The notes under the pieces: generated by a model
What the model was told of the DNA's origin: nothing
The model's input: the letters and a program-made list of their open reading frames with translations, nothing else
The model's database searches: none
In this document: in pieces, positions 18,657-30,090 of the stretch
Position numbering within the stretch: position 1 is the first letter of the stretch
Layout of the letters: every line of letters begins with the position of its first letter
Made by a program: the position numbers and the translations under genes
Assembly (NCBI GenBank): GCA_029168955.1
Contig: JAPDOI010000064.1
Span: 310,001 to 374,000 of the forward strand
Reading direction: 5' to 3'
Length of the DNA: 64,000 nucleotides
DNA from: Aplectana chamaeleonis
Lineage: Eukaryota > Nematoda > Chromadorea > Rhabditida > Cosmocercidae

Positions 18657-19493
18657 TATGTTGGAGAATAAGTTGGTTCGGTTTTTTTTCAGAGCTTTAT
18701 TCATATGATTTTGCCTGTTTGGCGAAACGTTTTATTCATTAGAAAGAGCTTTTTCTGCTCTACAAAACTGCGTTGTTTGTTTTTTCGTATAATATTGTTT
18801 TTCCTATTTCTCAGGCTTCGAAATAGAATGCCCTTCAAATTGCTGCTCAACACCTCGCGCGCATCGAGCAACACGGGGTCATTAACAGCTGTTTTTGCAC
18901 CGAATGGTCACATTAGATAAGAAATGGTGTCTGTACGTCAACATAAAGCAAATAATGGAATGGGTAGCTCCAGGAGACAAGCCGAAGCTGAGAGTCAAGC
19001 AAGATCTTCACCTGAAAAAGCCCATGATCTGCGTTTGGTGGGACTGGGAACGCACGATACACTGGGAAATGTTTGAAAGTAACCTACGCTGCCCAACTGC
19101 GCCGCGTAAATGAGGCTATGCGATTGAAAACACCTGATTGACAAGGCCAAGTCATCTTGCTCTATGACAACGCTCGACCCCATGTTGCAGAAGTCGTCAA
19201 AGCCGCACTTCATGAGCTCAAATGGGAGGTTCTTCAGCATCCGCCGTACTCTCCGGACCTTACGCCAACCGATTGTCATCTTTCGCGCTCCATGTAAAAT
19301 CAAATGAGGGGTGTTACCTGCGACGGCGAAGTGGACCTCAAAAACTGGCTCAACAACTTCTTCGTCACCATACCGGGCGATTTTTGGCGGAGGTCTTAAA
19401 CAGCACTTGATTTGTTTATTGTTCTAAATATTGTTTTTGTTCAAACAAAGCTATTTGAAAAAAAAACCCAACAAACTTATTACTCAACCCAAT
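18657..19493 (+). mobile_element. mariner element, internally deleted
   Basis: Imperfect terminal repeats TTGGAGAATAAGTTGGTTCG (left) and the complement of TTGAGTAATAAGTTTGTTGG (right) flank the transposase relic, with TA at the borders. At about 840 bp it is shorter than the usual 1.3 kb. Only about 210 bp separate the left repeat from the first catalytic motif, so the DNA-binding N-terminus is deleted. Confidence 0.75.
18895..19410 (+). pseudogene. mariner transposase remnant (DD34D)
   Basis: Frames broken by stops and shifts still show the mariner catalytic core. These are VTLDKKW (first Asp codon 18916-18918), WVAPGDKPK, MICVWWDWE, LLYDNARPH (second Asp 19166-19168) and HPPYSPDLTPTDCHLF (third Asp 19271-19273). 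The last two are separated by 34 residues. LKNWLNNFF and PGDFW follow near the C-terminus. The helix-turn-helix domain is missing and there are at least two stops and one shift, so it cannot act alone. Confidence 0.85.
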
Positions 19494-19499
19494 ATATGC

Positions 19500-20271
19500 G
19501 ATTTCTTTATAAAAAACATGTACATTCTTACATAATATTCCACCTGCTCTTTTCATCTCGCTGTCGAATTAGTTATTGATGTTCCTGTTGATTTTGGATC
19601 TAAGTACGTCTTGAAATTCATTCAGAAATATGTGCATTGCATTGTAAAAAGTGTGCGCCACGAAACGCAGATCCCAAAATTCAAATAATATTTTTTCGAA
19701 GATTTTGAGCTACCTGTTGAGATTAGGCTGAAGCCGTTCTACTAGAAATTGACCGCAACATCGCTCACTGTTGTTTTCATCTGCTGTGACGGGTGTTGTT
19801 ACGAGTGGAACAAAATTCTATTCCGCAATAGCAGACAACCGCTGCTACAGCACGCAGCTCAAAGCTAATTGCTTGGACAGCGATAAATCGTAGCAGGTCC
19901 TGTGGTATCTCCACACTTATCCTCAAGCTCTATGATGCAACAGCGGTTGTCTGCAGCTGCGGACAGGGCATCCATTGCGATAAGGATTTACCTTGCGAGA
20001 ATTTCACTGCTTCTTATAATGGAAGCTGTGGTTCTCTCCCAAATGAGAAGCCGAAAATTCATATTCTCGAAACGGTATGTCAATGTAGTAAAAAGGCGTT
20101 GTGCCTGCCGTAACTTGCCGCATAGGACCCAAAAATCTGGAAGATACCAGGTTTCCGTGTTCGGCTTTCGTAGTTGCCTCCGGAAAAAGTTTAGGAAAAA
20201 TAAAATTTCCGATTACTAAAATTTCAAGAATTTGGACTTGGCCATATAGGAGCTCAAGAGATTAAGGAGAT
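19500..20271. other. No gene; MITE-like fragments
   Basis: Two inverted blocks near 19825 and 19935 (AGACAACCGCTG and its complement) suggest a decayed inverted-repeat element. A related block (AACAGCGGTTGCCCGCA) recurs near 45170. The 105-codon frame at 19902-20219 is not recognised. Confidence 0.4.
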
Positions 20272-20437
20272 GGTAACCGTCGTGTATTCCAACCCTGAAG
20301 AGGCGGGAGAAACAGGAGAGACGCAGCGAGAGGGCTGTCGCTAGCCCCGTGTTGGGTCCAATTAGAAAACTTGCTCCTCCCACGCTCCTCCCCCGTTTCT
20401 CACGCCTTTCCAGGGGTTGGTAAACACGGTGGCTACC
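20272..20437. mobile_element. 166-bp inverted-repeat MITE
   Basis: Ends of about 42 bp are inverted copies: GGTAACCGTCGTGTATTCCA at the left and the complement of GGTAGCCACCGTGTTTACCA at the right, both running into CAGG..GGCG.GAGAAAC. No clear target duplication. Confidence 0.65.
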
Positions 20438-20737
20438 ACCCGATTAAGCAACTGGTTTTGCTCAAATTCCGATCAGATGCAATTCAGGGCACCGAACTCG
20501 AGCGCGATGTCCGTTCTACCCTTTTCAAGCGATAAACATAGGTGACAATATGTAACCTTCTGTAATTTTACTATTGTGACCTACCATTTTGTTATGAATA
20601 TGGAGTTTGCTTAAATTGTTGTACATGAAGTTTAACTATAGTTTTACTATCGACCGGTAACCAGCTAAGTAATTCAGGACAGAAATAGACCTCTTCTTCA
20701 TGTAGCAAGCAATGGACGGCAGGATTCCAGCAGTCGT

Positions 20738-21860
20738 TTGGATACATTGATGCAAACTATCCAGCTCGAAACGTTCACAACGAATACCGTGAACGATCTC
20801 CAACATAGCAACGGGAAACGGCAGCCCAGAGTGAATGTCCAGAACTTCTTTGGTAATTTGAAAAAGCTTCTGGGTATCTCTTGCCGTGGTACGATATTCA
20901 ACGACGTCGCTGGCATTACTGCTGCTTGCGGAGACAACGAAAGGACTGTTAATCGCGCGAAGGAGCTAGCTCCATCTCATGGTCTTTCGACAAAGAAAAT
21001 GTCCAAGAGTCGCCGTAAGAGAATCGCAGTCCTGACCGCCATGCAAACATGTGGCGCACGTTGGGGCGAGCGCATAAAGAAGGAGGTCCACAGGAAGCTG
21101 AAAGATGAAGAGGACCTAACAATTACGGAGCTGAGACCGCACAAGAGATATACTCTAGGGGGTATACTCTGACTTTTTGCTGTCTTCTACAACACTTTAC
21201 CGTTTACTAAAGGGCCTTGGTTTCTCGTACAAGCTTCTAAAGTGTCGAAGGTTTGTGATCGAGAGGCGTGACTTAACAGCAAAGCGATCAATGTACCTCG
21301 ACAAAATAGAAGAGGATAGGCGAAGATAAGATTCCATTGTCTATATAGATGAGACATGGGTTTACTCGCGAATGGTCAAGAAAATAGGTCGACACAGAGA
21401 TGCCACAATTCCCGTCCGCGGCCGCAACTGAAGCATATACGTGCGGAACAACCGTTGTCGAGAATAAAGGAAAACGGTGGATCGTCATTGCCGCAATGAG
21501 CGAGGAAGGTATAGTACCGGGCTGCTCATATGTTCTGTTCAGGTTGTAGAGAACATCTGACCACTATTATCACAAGGATATGAACCATGTCACATTCGAA
21601 GCATGGTTGATGTCATCAATCCCACTCATGAAAGAGCAGGCTAATGGTAAGCACGTGACCCTTGTGCTCGACAACGCACCGTACCATTCCAGAGTCCTAG
21701 AGAAGGTGAGAACACATAAGATAATCTTCGCATACGAGAGAAATTGGATATTTATTTCAGATCCGTACTCGGTCATTCACTAAGCAACAAGTCAGGGACT
21801 TCCTCTCTAGAGGGGTTGAAGTGGCAGTGGGTGCTACCAAAGCAGTGCTGATTTAGGAAG
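20738..21860 (+). pseudogene. IS630/Tc1-type transposase remnant
   Basis: 20738-21172 is open (144 codons) and gives a basic N-terminal part with KSRRKRIAVLTAM. Decayed frames further on show VYIDETWVYSR (first Asp codon 21348-21350), RGRN, KGKRWIVIAAMSEEG, YHKDMNHVTFEAW and LVLDNAPYHSR (second Asp 21670-21672). This order is that of the DDE superfamily of IS630/Tc1/mariner transposases. Stops and shifts separate the parts and I cannot place the third acidic residue with confidence. Terminal repeats were not found. Confidence 0.7.
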
Positions 21861-23179
21861 TGGGTGTAAATTTATATGTAAACGTATTGTCAAAACCCGT
21901 CTCCAACGAAATTTACAGTCGACGCGCGCTCGTCACGCGCAGGATGACATCCGAATCTTCAGAACATTCAAAAATAAACTTTTTTCGTCAGCTTAGGCGT
22001 TATTCTATATTATTCATGGCAGTAGGTTGTGCAGTGACGGGTGCAGGCAAGAATTTCGCTTTTTCTCTCTAACAGGGTGTGGCGAGCGTAAGTATAAACT
22101 GCAAAGTTCGAATAAAATGACTGGATTAGTGAAACGCAGCCTTTTTTTTCAGCTTGACATTTTCATTGAAAGTCGTGGTGGAATAACGGTTGTCCGTTAG
22201 TACGCAACTGAGCGCATCTGCCGTGATTACTGCGTCCGTTTCACTGCTTCTTTAACTTCATTGAACTATGCTGGAGTCATGAGAAGCACCAACTGAACGA
22301 AATGGGCAAACCCAGTGATCGACTTGAACTGGTAACATTTCGGAAAATATCAATCTTCCATTGTTCAGATCAGGAAATGCAGAATAATGTGTTGAGGTTA
22401 AAGCCAGAACGCTACAACATCTGAGGCAAGTGCCGCGACACCTATGTCAAGCGTGAAACAAAGAGGTCCTTCGGAAGGAGAACAAAGCACGCGCGAAAGA
22501 GGTTTTGGATGCCGTAGATGATGAAGAGATTGATTCGGATGTAGGAATGGTTGAGACTGATGATGAAGAAACACCATCTGTTCCCTTAGAAAGCACTCCT
22601 GGCGATTTGACGGAGACGAACGTTGAATTAAAGCTTTTCCATGATTTCATGTTTTCCTGCTATTCTCTAAGTCATTGCTTTGCTGCTATTGCTCTCGTTT
22701 GATCGTTATGACAGTTGTCTGATTATAGCTTTTCAATCTTAAAAAAAAACATTTTCCTCACTCTGCGCGTAGGAATGTCGCATAAAAAATTAAGAGTGGA
22801 ATACGGATACACAGGGTACGTTGACATACTGAGAAACAAAATGGGCAATTAGGCAATGACTCGAATTCCAACAATTTCGACACCGCCTCCGAAAGTATAG
22901 CAAGGGGTTCATGTTTCTGGTAATCGTGACAACCATTGCTGACCTCGGAGTGCGAAAACAGGATGGTGAGCGTCGTGGGTAGAAGATGAGAAATCAAATG
23001 AAGTAAGAAGTGATTAAGTAGGGGCAAGATAGTCGGAAAACTCCTACATGCATTCCGTCTTAAACCAAACATTTACACATTTGGGGTGGGAACCGTGATG
23101 AAATATCGAAAAGCAGTTGTAGTAAAACAAATTCTCCTAATCGAAATATTATTCACCATCTGCTATGTATTTCGAGATG
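21861..23179. other. No supported gene
   Basis: Unassigned. A short acidic frame at 22505-22702 (VDDEEIDSDVG) could be the tail of the preceding transposase relic or chance. The rest shows no motif or repeat I recognise. Confidence 0.35.
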
Positions 23180-23382
23180 AAAATTGTATATTTTCCTAGA
23201 CAACGCAGTTGTTGAAGTAAAATATTCATCATATTAACTGCGTAATATCAATTACGATTGCTTTCTGCCATTCAGCTCCTATCTTGATCTCCAGTTAATC
23301 GATTGCCTTTTGATCATTGGGCGGGGACCCACTGTCAACGTGTTCCACGCCTAATCAGGAAAGGTCAGTTGCCGGGCAATAG
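23180..23382 (+). repeat. DIRS terminal-region fragment, outside the element
   Basis: 23235-23382 matches the complement of 28780-28925 (about 93 percent by eye; landmarks ATTACGATTGCTTTC, ATCATTGGGCGGGGACCCA, TCAGGAAAGGTCAGTTG). 23185-23250 also matches the complement of 23860-23915. So there is a further inverted copy of terminal sequence just beyond the 3' end of the DIRS-like element, from a second copy or a rearrangement. Confidence 0.65.
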
Positions 23383-23683
23383 CGAACAACCGACTGTTTG
23401 TGACATCCCGTAAAAGCGACCCGAAGAAATCGAAAAAACAACATTCTATCGGTTATCAACTCAAACCGTAAATGAACATCTATGTAGTAGATGACTGCTG
23501 CCGTCATTTCTTTTTTCTGTGCTCGCTTTGTCTTCTTCGCCTCGTTAACTCCGTCATCTCTCGTCATCTTCAGAGACTTGCGCAGCGGGCGGTGCACGGA
23601 TTTGCTCTGATTCGACCTGAAAGACATCGAATTTGTGAAACCGAAAAAACGGGTGCTGGGACAACACAGGGTGGGTATATGTA
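23383..23683. other. Unassigned spacer
   Basis: Not similar to other parts of the window by eye. The two overlapping open frames (23355-23627 minus, 23472-23729 plus) are unrecognised. Confidence 0.35.
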
Positions 23684-23845
23684 TCCTTCATTTCCCTGCT
23701 ACTCGCAGGGTTGGGCATCACTATCATAGGAGTGGTGCGGTTTTGAGAATGATTTCTTCATTTTCATAGCTGCTTTCATCGAAAAACAACCGCTTCGCAT
23801 CTATGATACCGATGTTACGACTGCGAGTAGCACGGAAATGAAGGA
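23684..23845. mobile_element. 162-bp foldback MITE, copy 1
   Basis: TCCTTCATTTCC at the left and GGAAATGAAGGA at the right, flanked by TA (23682-23683, 23846-23847). The body contains TGGTTTTGAGAATGATTTC or a near form. Copies: 48327-48488 (same 162-bp length) and a truncated one at 54749-54863. TA targeting suggests Tc1/mariner mobilisation. Confidence 0.75.
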
Positions 23846-23956
23846 TAATTGATATTACGCAATTAATATAATAAATATTTCATTTCAACAACTGCGTTGT
23901 CTAGGAAAATATACAATTATATAACACTGCTTCATATCAATTACGATTGCTTCCTC

Positions 23957-25135
23957 AACCTACACGTTTGACAAAATCGCCTCCCCGAATAGTGGCTCAA
24001 TGTCTTTCATGTAGAACCACTCGAATGTAGAACTTCCTGGAGCCCAATTAGCAGCCTCCACGATCATCTTGGCGGATACTCCGCCTTGGCATGACGCCGC
24101 TGTGGCCGCAGCCCTGGTAGAATGGGCCCCAAAGGAAGAATCAACTCCAGCAGAATTCAGCACAGCGCTAAGCCATCGCGCCACTGTGGTGGAAGCAACA
24201 CCCTTTTGTGGACGATTGTAGGACATTAGCAGACGGTCTTCCTGCGCTCTTAATATTACTGTCCTCACAATATAAGCTCTTAGAGTTGAAATTGGACATA
24301 AGCGCAGGTCCTCTGGAAACCTATAAAGGTGGCCGCATGTGCTGGCCTACCCACCCGTCTATTCTTATTCACAAAATCCAGTTTGAAAACCCACCGTGAC
24401 TCTCCTAGCTGCAGAGATCCCAATCGCAGCGCTGCAAGTTCCGATACTCTTTTTGGAGACACTAGGGCCAGGATCATAGTGACTTTTAGAGTGAGTTCCT
24501 TCAGCGAAAACTCCTCATTTTTACCCAAGCTGCGCAGATAGTCTAGAACTGGACCTACATCCCATATTGCACTGTGCTTAGGATTCGATGGCCGTAATCT
24601 GAAAAACCCTTTCATACATCGCGTAATTGGGGCTTTTCCTGATCCGGCCATTTTACACCGAGGCCTTCTACATATGTGAGGATGGCAGACTTATGAGTGT
24701 TTAACGTTGAAAAACTGAGGCCAACCGAGAAAAGTTTAGCCAAAAATTTGACTATTTCTTCCGGTCTAGGTTCAACCATGCCAATGTTACACAACTGGCA
24801 AATAAACGCCCATCTCTTTAAAGCTGAGTTGTACTGCTTTTTAGTGGCTGCTGACCAGTTTGCTTCCATCACACGAATCGCTGCTGGAGTATAACCTTTG
24901 TGACTCCAGGGCTTACCGAAATCAGACATGCAATCAGCGAAAACTTCGAGGTTTGCAGACATGGAAGTGGATCGCCTCTGGGATGGACTAACGTCTGAGG
25001 ACTCGAGGGCAGATCTACAAAATCCCTGTCGTGGCGTTGCACCAAGGGCCACCAAGCCTGTGTTGGCCATTTATGAAATACCAGACTTAGGCGAGAATTT
25101 TCCCTTAACGCTTTTCTTATCGCTCTTCCCACCAA
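23957..25135 (-). pseudogene. Tyrosine recombinase of the DIRS-like element
   Basis: Three successive minus frames (25070-24612, 24651-24280, 24268-23960) make up one recombinase, split by shifts near 24640 and 24315. An N-terminal helical core-binding part (KKQYNSALKRWAFI) precedes the catalytic part. The tetrad is visible: Arg in SPKRVSEL (codon 24448-24450), His and Arg in HSTRAAA (24122-24124, 24113-24115), and the Tyr nucleophile in FEWFYMKD (24011-24013). This enzyme would integrate the circular DNA product by strand exchange, which is why such elements need no DDE integrase. The chemistry is intact on paper; the frames are not. The frame at 25135-24869 holds the linker motif WPTQAWW common in these elements. 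Confidence 0.85.
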
Positions 25136-25149
25136 GCTGAACGGCGAAA

Positions 25150-26760
25150 ATGCGGAAGCGGGGGTCGCTCACCATGGTTGCTTGAACGCGTCCACAGCTG
25201 GGCTCAGAGGGTCTGGAAGTAGAGAAACATATTTATCACATTTGTGATTATTCCGGGATGCGAACAGGTCAAGAGATAGGACGCTCCATCTAGAGAATAG
25301 CGTCTGAACTATTTCAGGGCCGAGTAAAAATCTGAGGAATCAACAAATTCTCTAGACATTCTGTCCGCCTCTACATTCCCGATGCCCGGTTTGTGACATG
25401 CGACGATAGACAAACCTCTGCATTGGGCCCACAATAGCAGATCTCTGTTCACCTTATTCAGATTCTCACTTCTCATACCTCAAAGCTTATTTATGTACCA
25501 CACGGCAGATGAATTGTCTAACTCTACCCTTATGGCTTCGTTTCTGAGATGCCTCGCAAAACACTGTAAACCGAGAAAACAGGCTAAAGCCTCTTTTACT
25601 TTAATATGCAAGGATCTCTCTTCTGAGGACCAAAGACCACCCGTTTAAGCTGTTGAAGTCACAGCTCCCCAACCTTCATTTGAAGTGTCCGAGACAACCG
25701 TCGACACGTGTGGGGGGGATGAAAAACGGTCGAGAAGTGTGTTTCCCAAGTTGCGCAGTGAACCGCGCCAAGTCTGAGCACACTTGAGAGGGCATCTGTT
25801 CACATCTCTCGTAGTCCTCGGAATCTACCAAACGGAAACTACCCATCCATAGCTGTAAGTTTCTGAGAAAAAGAGTAGCTAGTTAGCATGCAATCGATAT
25901 AGAATTGACCCTTCCAACGAACCTGGCTACATTTCTCAAGTTCACGCCTGCAGTTGAATTTAAGAGCCAAACCGCTTCTCTTTCTATCTGCTGTGACTTC
26001 CGACCGGGAACAATAAACCGAAGGTGCCTGGTGTCAATTTCTATGCCCAGAAACTCCATGCGCTGTGAGAGAGTTAGTATTGACCTTTAGAAGTTAACAA
26101 GCAAACCTAAATGCTTAAATAGCTCCAGTGCCTAATCCAACTGCGCCTGAAGAATCTCTACCGATTCTCCGATAAGAAGCCAATCATCTAGGTAGACCAC
26201 TATTCTGAAACTATTCCGTGTTTTTTTAGGTGGCCCACGTCTGGTTTCATAAGTGGCGTGTATACATATGATGCCGATGCGAGACCGAAGGGCAGAGCTT
26301 TAAAACGGAATAGTCTGCCTCTATTGGCAAAAGCTAGATAATTTCTGGAATGCGGGCAAATAGTAACTAAAAAATACGCATCTTCCATATCTAACTTTGC
26401 CAGGAAGTCACCCTGGTTTGTCAAATCACGCACCATTAAAAGGGACTCCATTTTGAAGTGCTACAGTTCGATAAACCTGTTTAGGGGTATGAGGTTTATA
26501 ATAGGTCTAACTGAGCCGTCCCTCTTGGGAATGCAGAACATGCTAGATATCCATACCTCTTCCGAACAGCTTGTTTCTTCAATAGCTTCTTTACCTAGCA
26601 TTTTATCAATCTCCTTCATTAGCAAGTAATCCAAAACATTCCGCTTTATCTTTCGAATCTTAATTGAAGGACTGCTTCCCTTGAACGGAATTTTGTATCC
26701 TTTCAGTACCGAGTTAGTCCACTCATCTAACCCGAGAAAAATCCAATTTTCATTAAAATG
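25150..26760 (-). pseudogene. Reverse transcriptase and RNase H of the DIRS-like element
   Basis: From 26760 downward the minus strand reads FCIPKRDGSVRPIIN, then a stop near 26460, then the open block 26451-26200 with LAKLDMEDAY and ALPFGLASA, and after a further break VYLDDWLLIGES (YLDD at 26183-26194). This is the DIRS-type RT order. 25680-25300 keeps RNase H-like pieces (KEALACFLGLQCFARHLR, VELDNSSAVWYIN, VEADRMSREF) between stops. At least three lesions disrupt the frame, so no product is expected. Confidence 0.8.
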
Positions 26761-28042
26761 GATAATCTGCCACCTATAGGAATGTTTTGAGGGCCATCAG
26801 AAAGAGGTAAATCGTAACCAATTCCAAAGAAATCCCACCTTTTAGTTCGATGCTCAGGCTTCCCTTTTCTTGTTGATTTGCCACTGACACTCTGATCCTT
26901 TCTCGCAGAGGATCTCTTCTCCTTCACGAGCGCTGCTGTCAGCTTCCGGCACTGCGTTTTCTCTACGACCTGAAATAACCACGTATTAAATTCGGTCACC
27001 GAAATGCGAAGTTCTTCTCTGAAAAAACTCACCTTCGTGGATAGACAAGCACCAATCAGCGCAGGAGCGAACTCGTTCCACGGCTTGTCCGTCGAGCGAG
27101 CTGGAGTTTCAATCGGTAACCGCCTATAGTTGGGCACAGATTTGAAGGGGTCTACACCAAAACTCCTGAAGAATATCTCGCGACGGCGCACATTGAGGTC
27201 ATGTATAGCCATGCCGAGAAGCTCCATGGCCTGCCGATTGTATAGGTCTGCCTTATCGATGCATCCCTCATTAGCCTCGTGGCTGCCTATCGCAAGGAGA
27301 TTCAGCGCATTCAACAATGCCTCCTCATCTGCGACCATTGTATGTTCGTCCACTCCTAACTTGAACGAAGTGACTCGTAAACCTTCATCCAAAACGGGTA
27401 TAGCTGCAAGTCCTGAGGCGACAAGCGGGAGCTTTTCAAAGTGAGCAGTTCGTTCATCCTTGCCGACATACATCCCGGCCGCGCACGACCCGAAGTGCTC
27501 ATGTAATTCATCCGCCACATTGACACGTGACCGCAATTTCTTCTTCTCGATCCTCTCAATCTCAGGAGCCTCCTTGACGGTAGACGCAAATTCGATCCTT
27601 TTCGGCTTTTCTTGGCGTGCTCAGTGACAAAGACCCTTCGTATTTCTTGCGCAGTGGCGCCTCCTTCGCATCCTTCCTGGTCCCCGCTAACTCCTGTTCG
27701 AGATGCGTACTCTCCGATGACGTTCTGCGGGAAGAGCACGATGACAGATCCGAAAAGTTCTCTGAAGAGTACGACGGAGATGAACTTGACGAGGACCGAC
27801 GGCGACCTCTGAAATAGATGCAGCTGAACACGAAAATCTTCAATTGAATATGGGCATCATCTGCTGAGCCTACCTGCGATTTCTAGCGCCTCGGCCTTGG
27901 CGCTTTTTTCTTCCCTTGGCAGCGGCTTTATCGGAGTGGAATTATCGTGCATGCCTTCGGCAGTCCCGTCCTCCTCCGACTCACTCAGCAGCAAACTTTT
28001 CTCCAACGGTGAAAGTTCTATACCGTCAGCCTCATCCATCAT
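26727..28042 (-). pseudogene. Gag-like region of the DIRS-like element, with introns
   Basis: Exon 1 starts at the ATG at 28042 (MMDEADGIELSPLEKS, acidic) and runs to 27874. A 65-nt intron (27873-27809) with GTAGGC donor and CTATTTCAG acceptor follows. Exon 2 opens RRRRSSSSSPSY (SR-like) and shifts frame once near 27600, then continues to 26727 as a 269-codon frame (LRSRVNVADELHEHFG onward) ending in a basic KSTRKGKPEHRTKRW tail. A second candidate intron of 63 nt (27032-26970: AAG|GTGAGT donor, TTATTTCAG acceptor) is in frame and has no stop, so reading it as coding is equally possible. It was identified as gag by position and basic tail, not by a known domain. Confidence 0.6.
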
Positions 28043-28890
28043 TCACAATCCGAAAATGAGGGATTTATAGTTCAGTCTGCGTTAGGAGCAACGTTCATCA
28101 CGTCTGAGAGAACCAAGCATATCATCATGGAGCATTAAAACTGTGAGAAAGAATTTGAAACAGCTCTATTTACAACGATCAATATATTATCAGTCCAGTC
28201 AGAGACTAGTCCTATCAATCTTGTCGCTAGCTCCCTCCGCGTCAAGAAAAACCTCCCACCGAATTAAACGCTATGTTCCCTAACGCGGAAAAGAACGTTT
28301 TTACTAACGGAGTAAGATTTCATCTATCCTAGTTCCCAGTAAATCATTGTAGAGGCAAGCAGATAGAAACTCTATCCTTATAAGATGACCTCGATGGAAT
28401 GCTGGGTAGTTAGGACAGCATTATGTGATCCCTTATGGCGAGCGATATGGAAATAAAACCCCAATACTTGCTGGCCTGCGATCCCAGAGCGGGGAAAAAT
28501 CGACCCTCATCTAGGTATGGTGGTCAAGAACGGTCCGATAACAATCAAGGAAGGCGCAAGGGAGCATTCGACCTGAGTTAGCAGTCCAAGGAGTGCGCCG
28601 GAGCAGCACTTCCTCGGTTAACAGGCTGTTCTTTTAAGGTGAGGACTGCGGAAAAGGTCCGATAAATCAACTCAACCCCTATGGAATTCCCAGGAGCGCG
28701 CCTAAGCAGCACTCGACTGGGCCAGAGATAGTCCTGGGGGGGGGGGACAGCGAACAGGATGCTCGCTGTGAACTCTTGAACTGCAACTGACCTTTCCTGA
28801 TCAGGCGTGGAACATGTTGACAGTGGGTCCCCGCCCAATGATCAAAAAGGCAATTGGTTGAACTGGTGATCAAGATAGGAGCTGAATGGT
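28043..28890 (-). other. 5' untranslated region of the DIRS-like element
   Basis: No gene. It contains a G10 run (28736-28745) and the block 28780-28925 that is duplicated at 23235-23382. The short frames at 28578-28873 are chance. Confidence 0.5.
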
Positions 28891-28929
28891 AGAAAGCAAT
28901 CGTAATTAATATTACGCAGTGTTATATAA

Positions 28930-30090
28930 TGTGCTGGCTGATTAATAACTTTTTACAATTATAAAGCCTAAAATAAAACTCTAAGGGAATGTGGCCTTAG
29001 TCATGGCCATCAAACACCAACTGCAAGATTATTTGGAGTAAATGAAATGCTGTGACTTTATAAATACTTTGGTAAATACAAAAAATGTTGAATAAATAGC
29101 TAAATAATTGGATAATTTTTAAGGGCACATAATGAACAATGAATGAGTGAAAAAGTCATGAATCATTTATGAAATGGATTATCAGTAAATTTACTATTAA
29201 ATTATTAAAGTAAAAAAGATGGATAGAAATAAATAAATGAAATATTACATAAATAAAAACTCGGAAATGATCGAAAATAGAAAAGCTTACCCATATACTG
29301 TGATGAATGAAGTAGCAGCATATAATACAGGAATATAGATTTTAACAGTGGTTGGCGAGTAGTAGCAGTGCTGAAATGGCTTAGCCGCGAACAAATCAGT
29401 GGCCGTATTCATGAAACGGCGGGCACAGGAAGGGGGCGTAACCTTCCCGTACCCGAGACATGGCCACCAGTTTTGTGCCTCTCCTGCCGAGATTTCAATA
29501 GTGGAGGCCACTCGTTCGCCACCTGTCAGAGCAGAGACAGGCATGGGTAGCCACCTGCAGAGACGGAGAGGAGACCGCCGGATAGGAATCTGCTGTGTCT
29601 CAGCCCTGCTATCAGCGCATTCCGGCGGGCACAGCATGCCCAACCGTAGCTGTGCGGGTGGACGGGCAGAGCGCGCGCTGCCTGTCAGTAACATATTGAT
29701 CATTTTCTGCCACGTGAGATCGACATAGCAGGCAACCGTAACACTCTCCGTCCACCCGCTAGGTGGCTAGGAACCTTCCTGTCTACCCGCCAGGTAGCAA
29801 GTAGCCCTCCTGTCTACCTGCCGGGTACCTAAATCGGAAACTCGTCCAACAGCGGGTGGACTTTGGACCTTCTCTGGAGGATCCCAGTGTTTCGTGAATA
29901 CGGGCACAGGTGATAGCGGAAGCATCCCATCACCGCAACGATTAATGGGCATGCCCGGGCTTGGGCCCAGATTACCACTCGGTCACCCGTTCACCCCTTA
30001 TCAAACGCGCCGCAACGCACCTGCCGAACTGTCAAGCTCCTCCCTGCGAGTTGCTCGGCGTAGAGGCTACAAGTTTTTCTCGAAATTCTA
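28930..30090 (-). repeat. RepA, minus-strand copy
   Basis: The complement of this stretch matches 8017-8077, 16729-16785 and 17349-17900 in order. It lacks the two TTAA elements and the LTR element, so it provides empty sites for both TTAA insertions. It carries its own insertion at 29400-29906. No coding content. Confidence 0.75.
29400..29906. mobile_element. 507-bp MITE with CAG duplication
   Basis: Ends TGGCCGTATTCATGAAAC and GTTTCGTGAATACGGGCA are inverted repeats, flanked by CAG at 29397-29399 and 29907-29909. The other RepA copy reads TATCACCTGATTTG at 17379-17392 with a single CTG, an empty site. A 3-bp duplication suggests a PIF/Harbinger or CACTA-like mechanism; which one is open. 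The interior has CTACCYGCC repeats (29750-29825). Confidence 0.82.

Larger units (their letters stand above)
23918..28929 (-). mobile_element. DIRS-like tyrosine-recombinase retrotransposon
   Basis: A 5-kb element on the minus strand with gag-like, RT-RNase H and tyrosine recombinase regions in that order, the DIRS plan. Inverted ends of about 37 bp (TATATAACACTGC..CAATTACGATTGC) lie at 23918-23954 and 28891-28929. No integrase or protease is seen. Inverted terminal repeats fit DIRS proper and not the split direct repeats of PAT elements. All coding regions carry frameshifts or stops. It abuts RepA (28930 onward). Confidence 0.8.
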
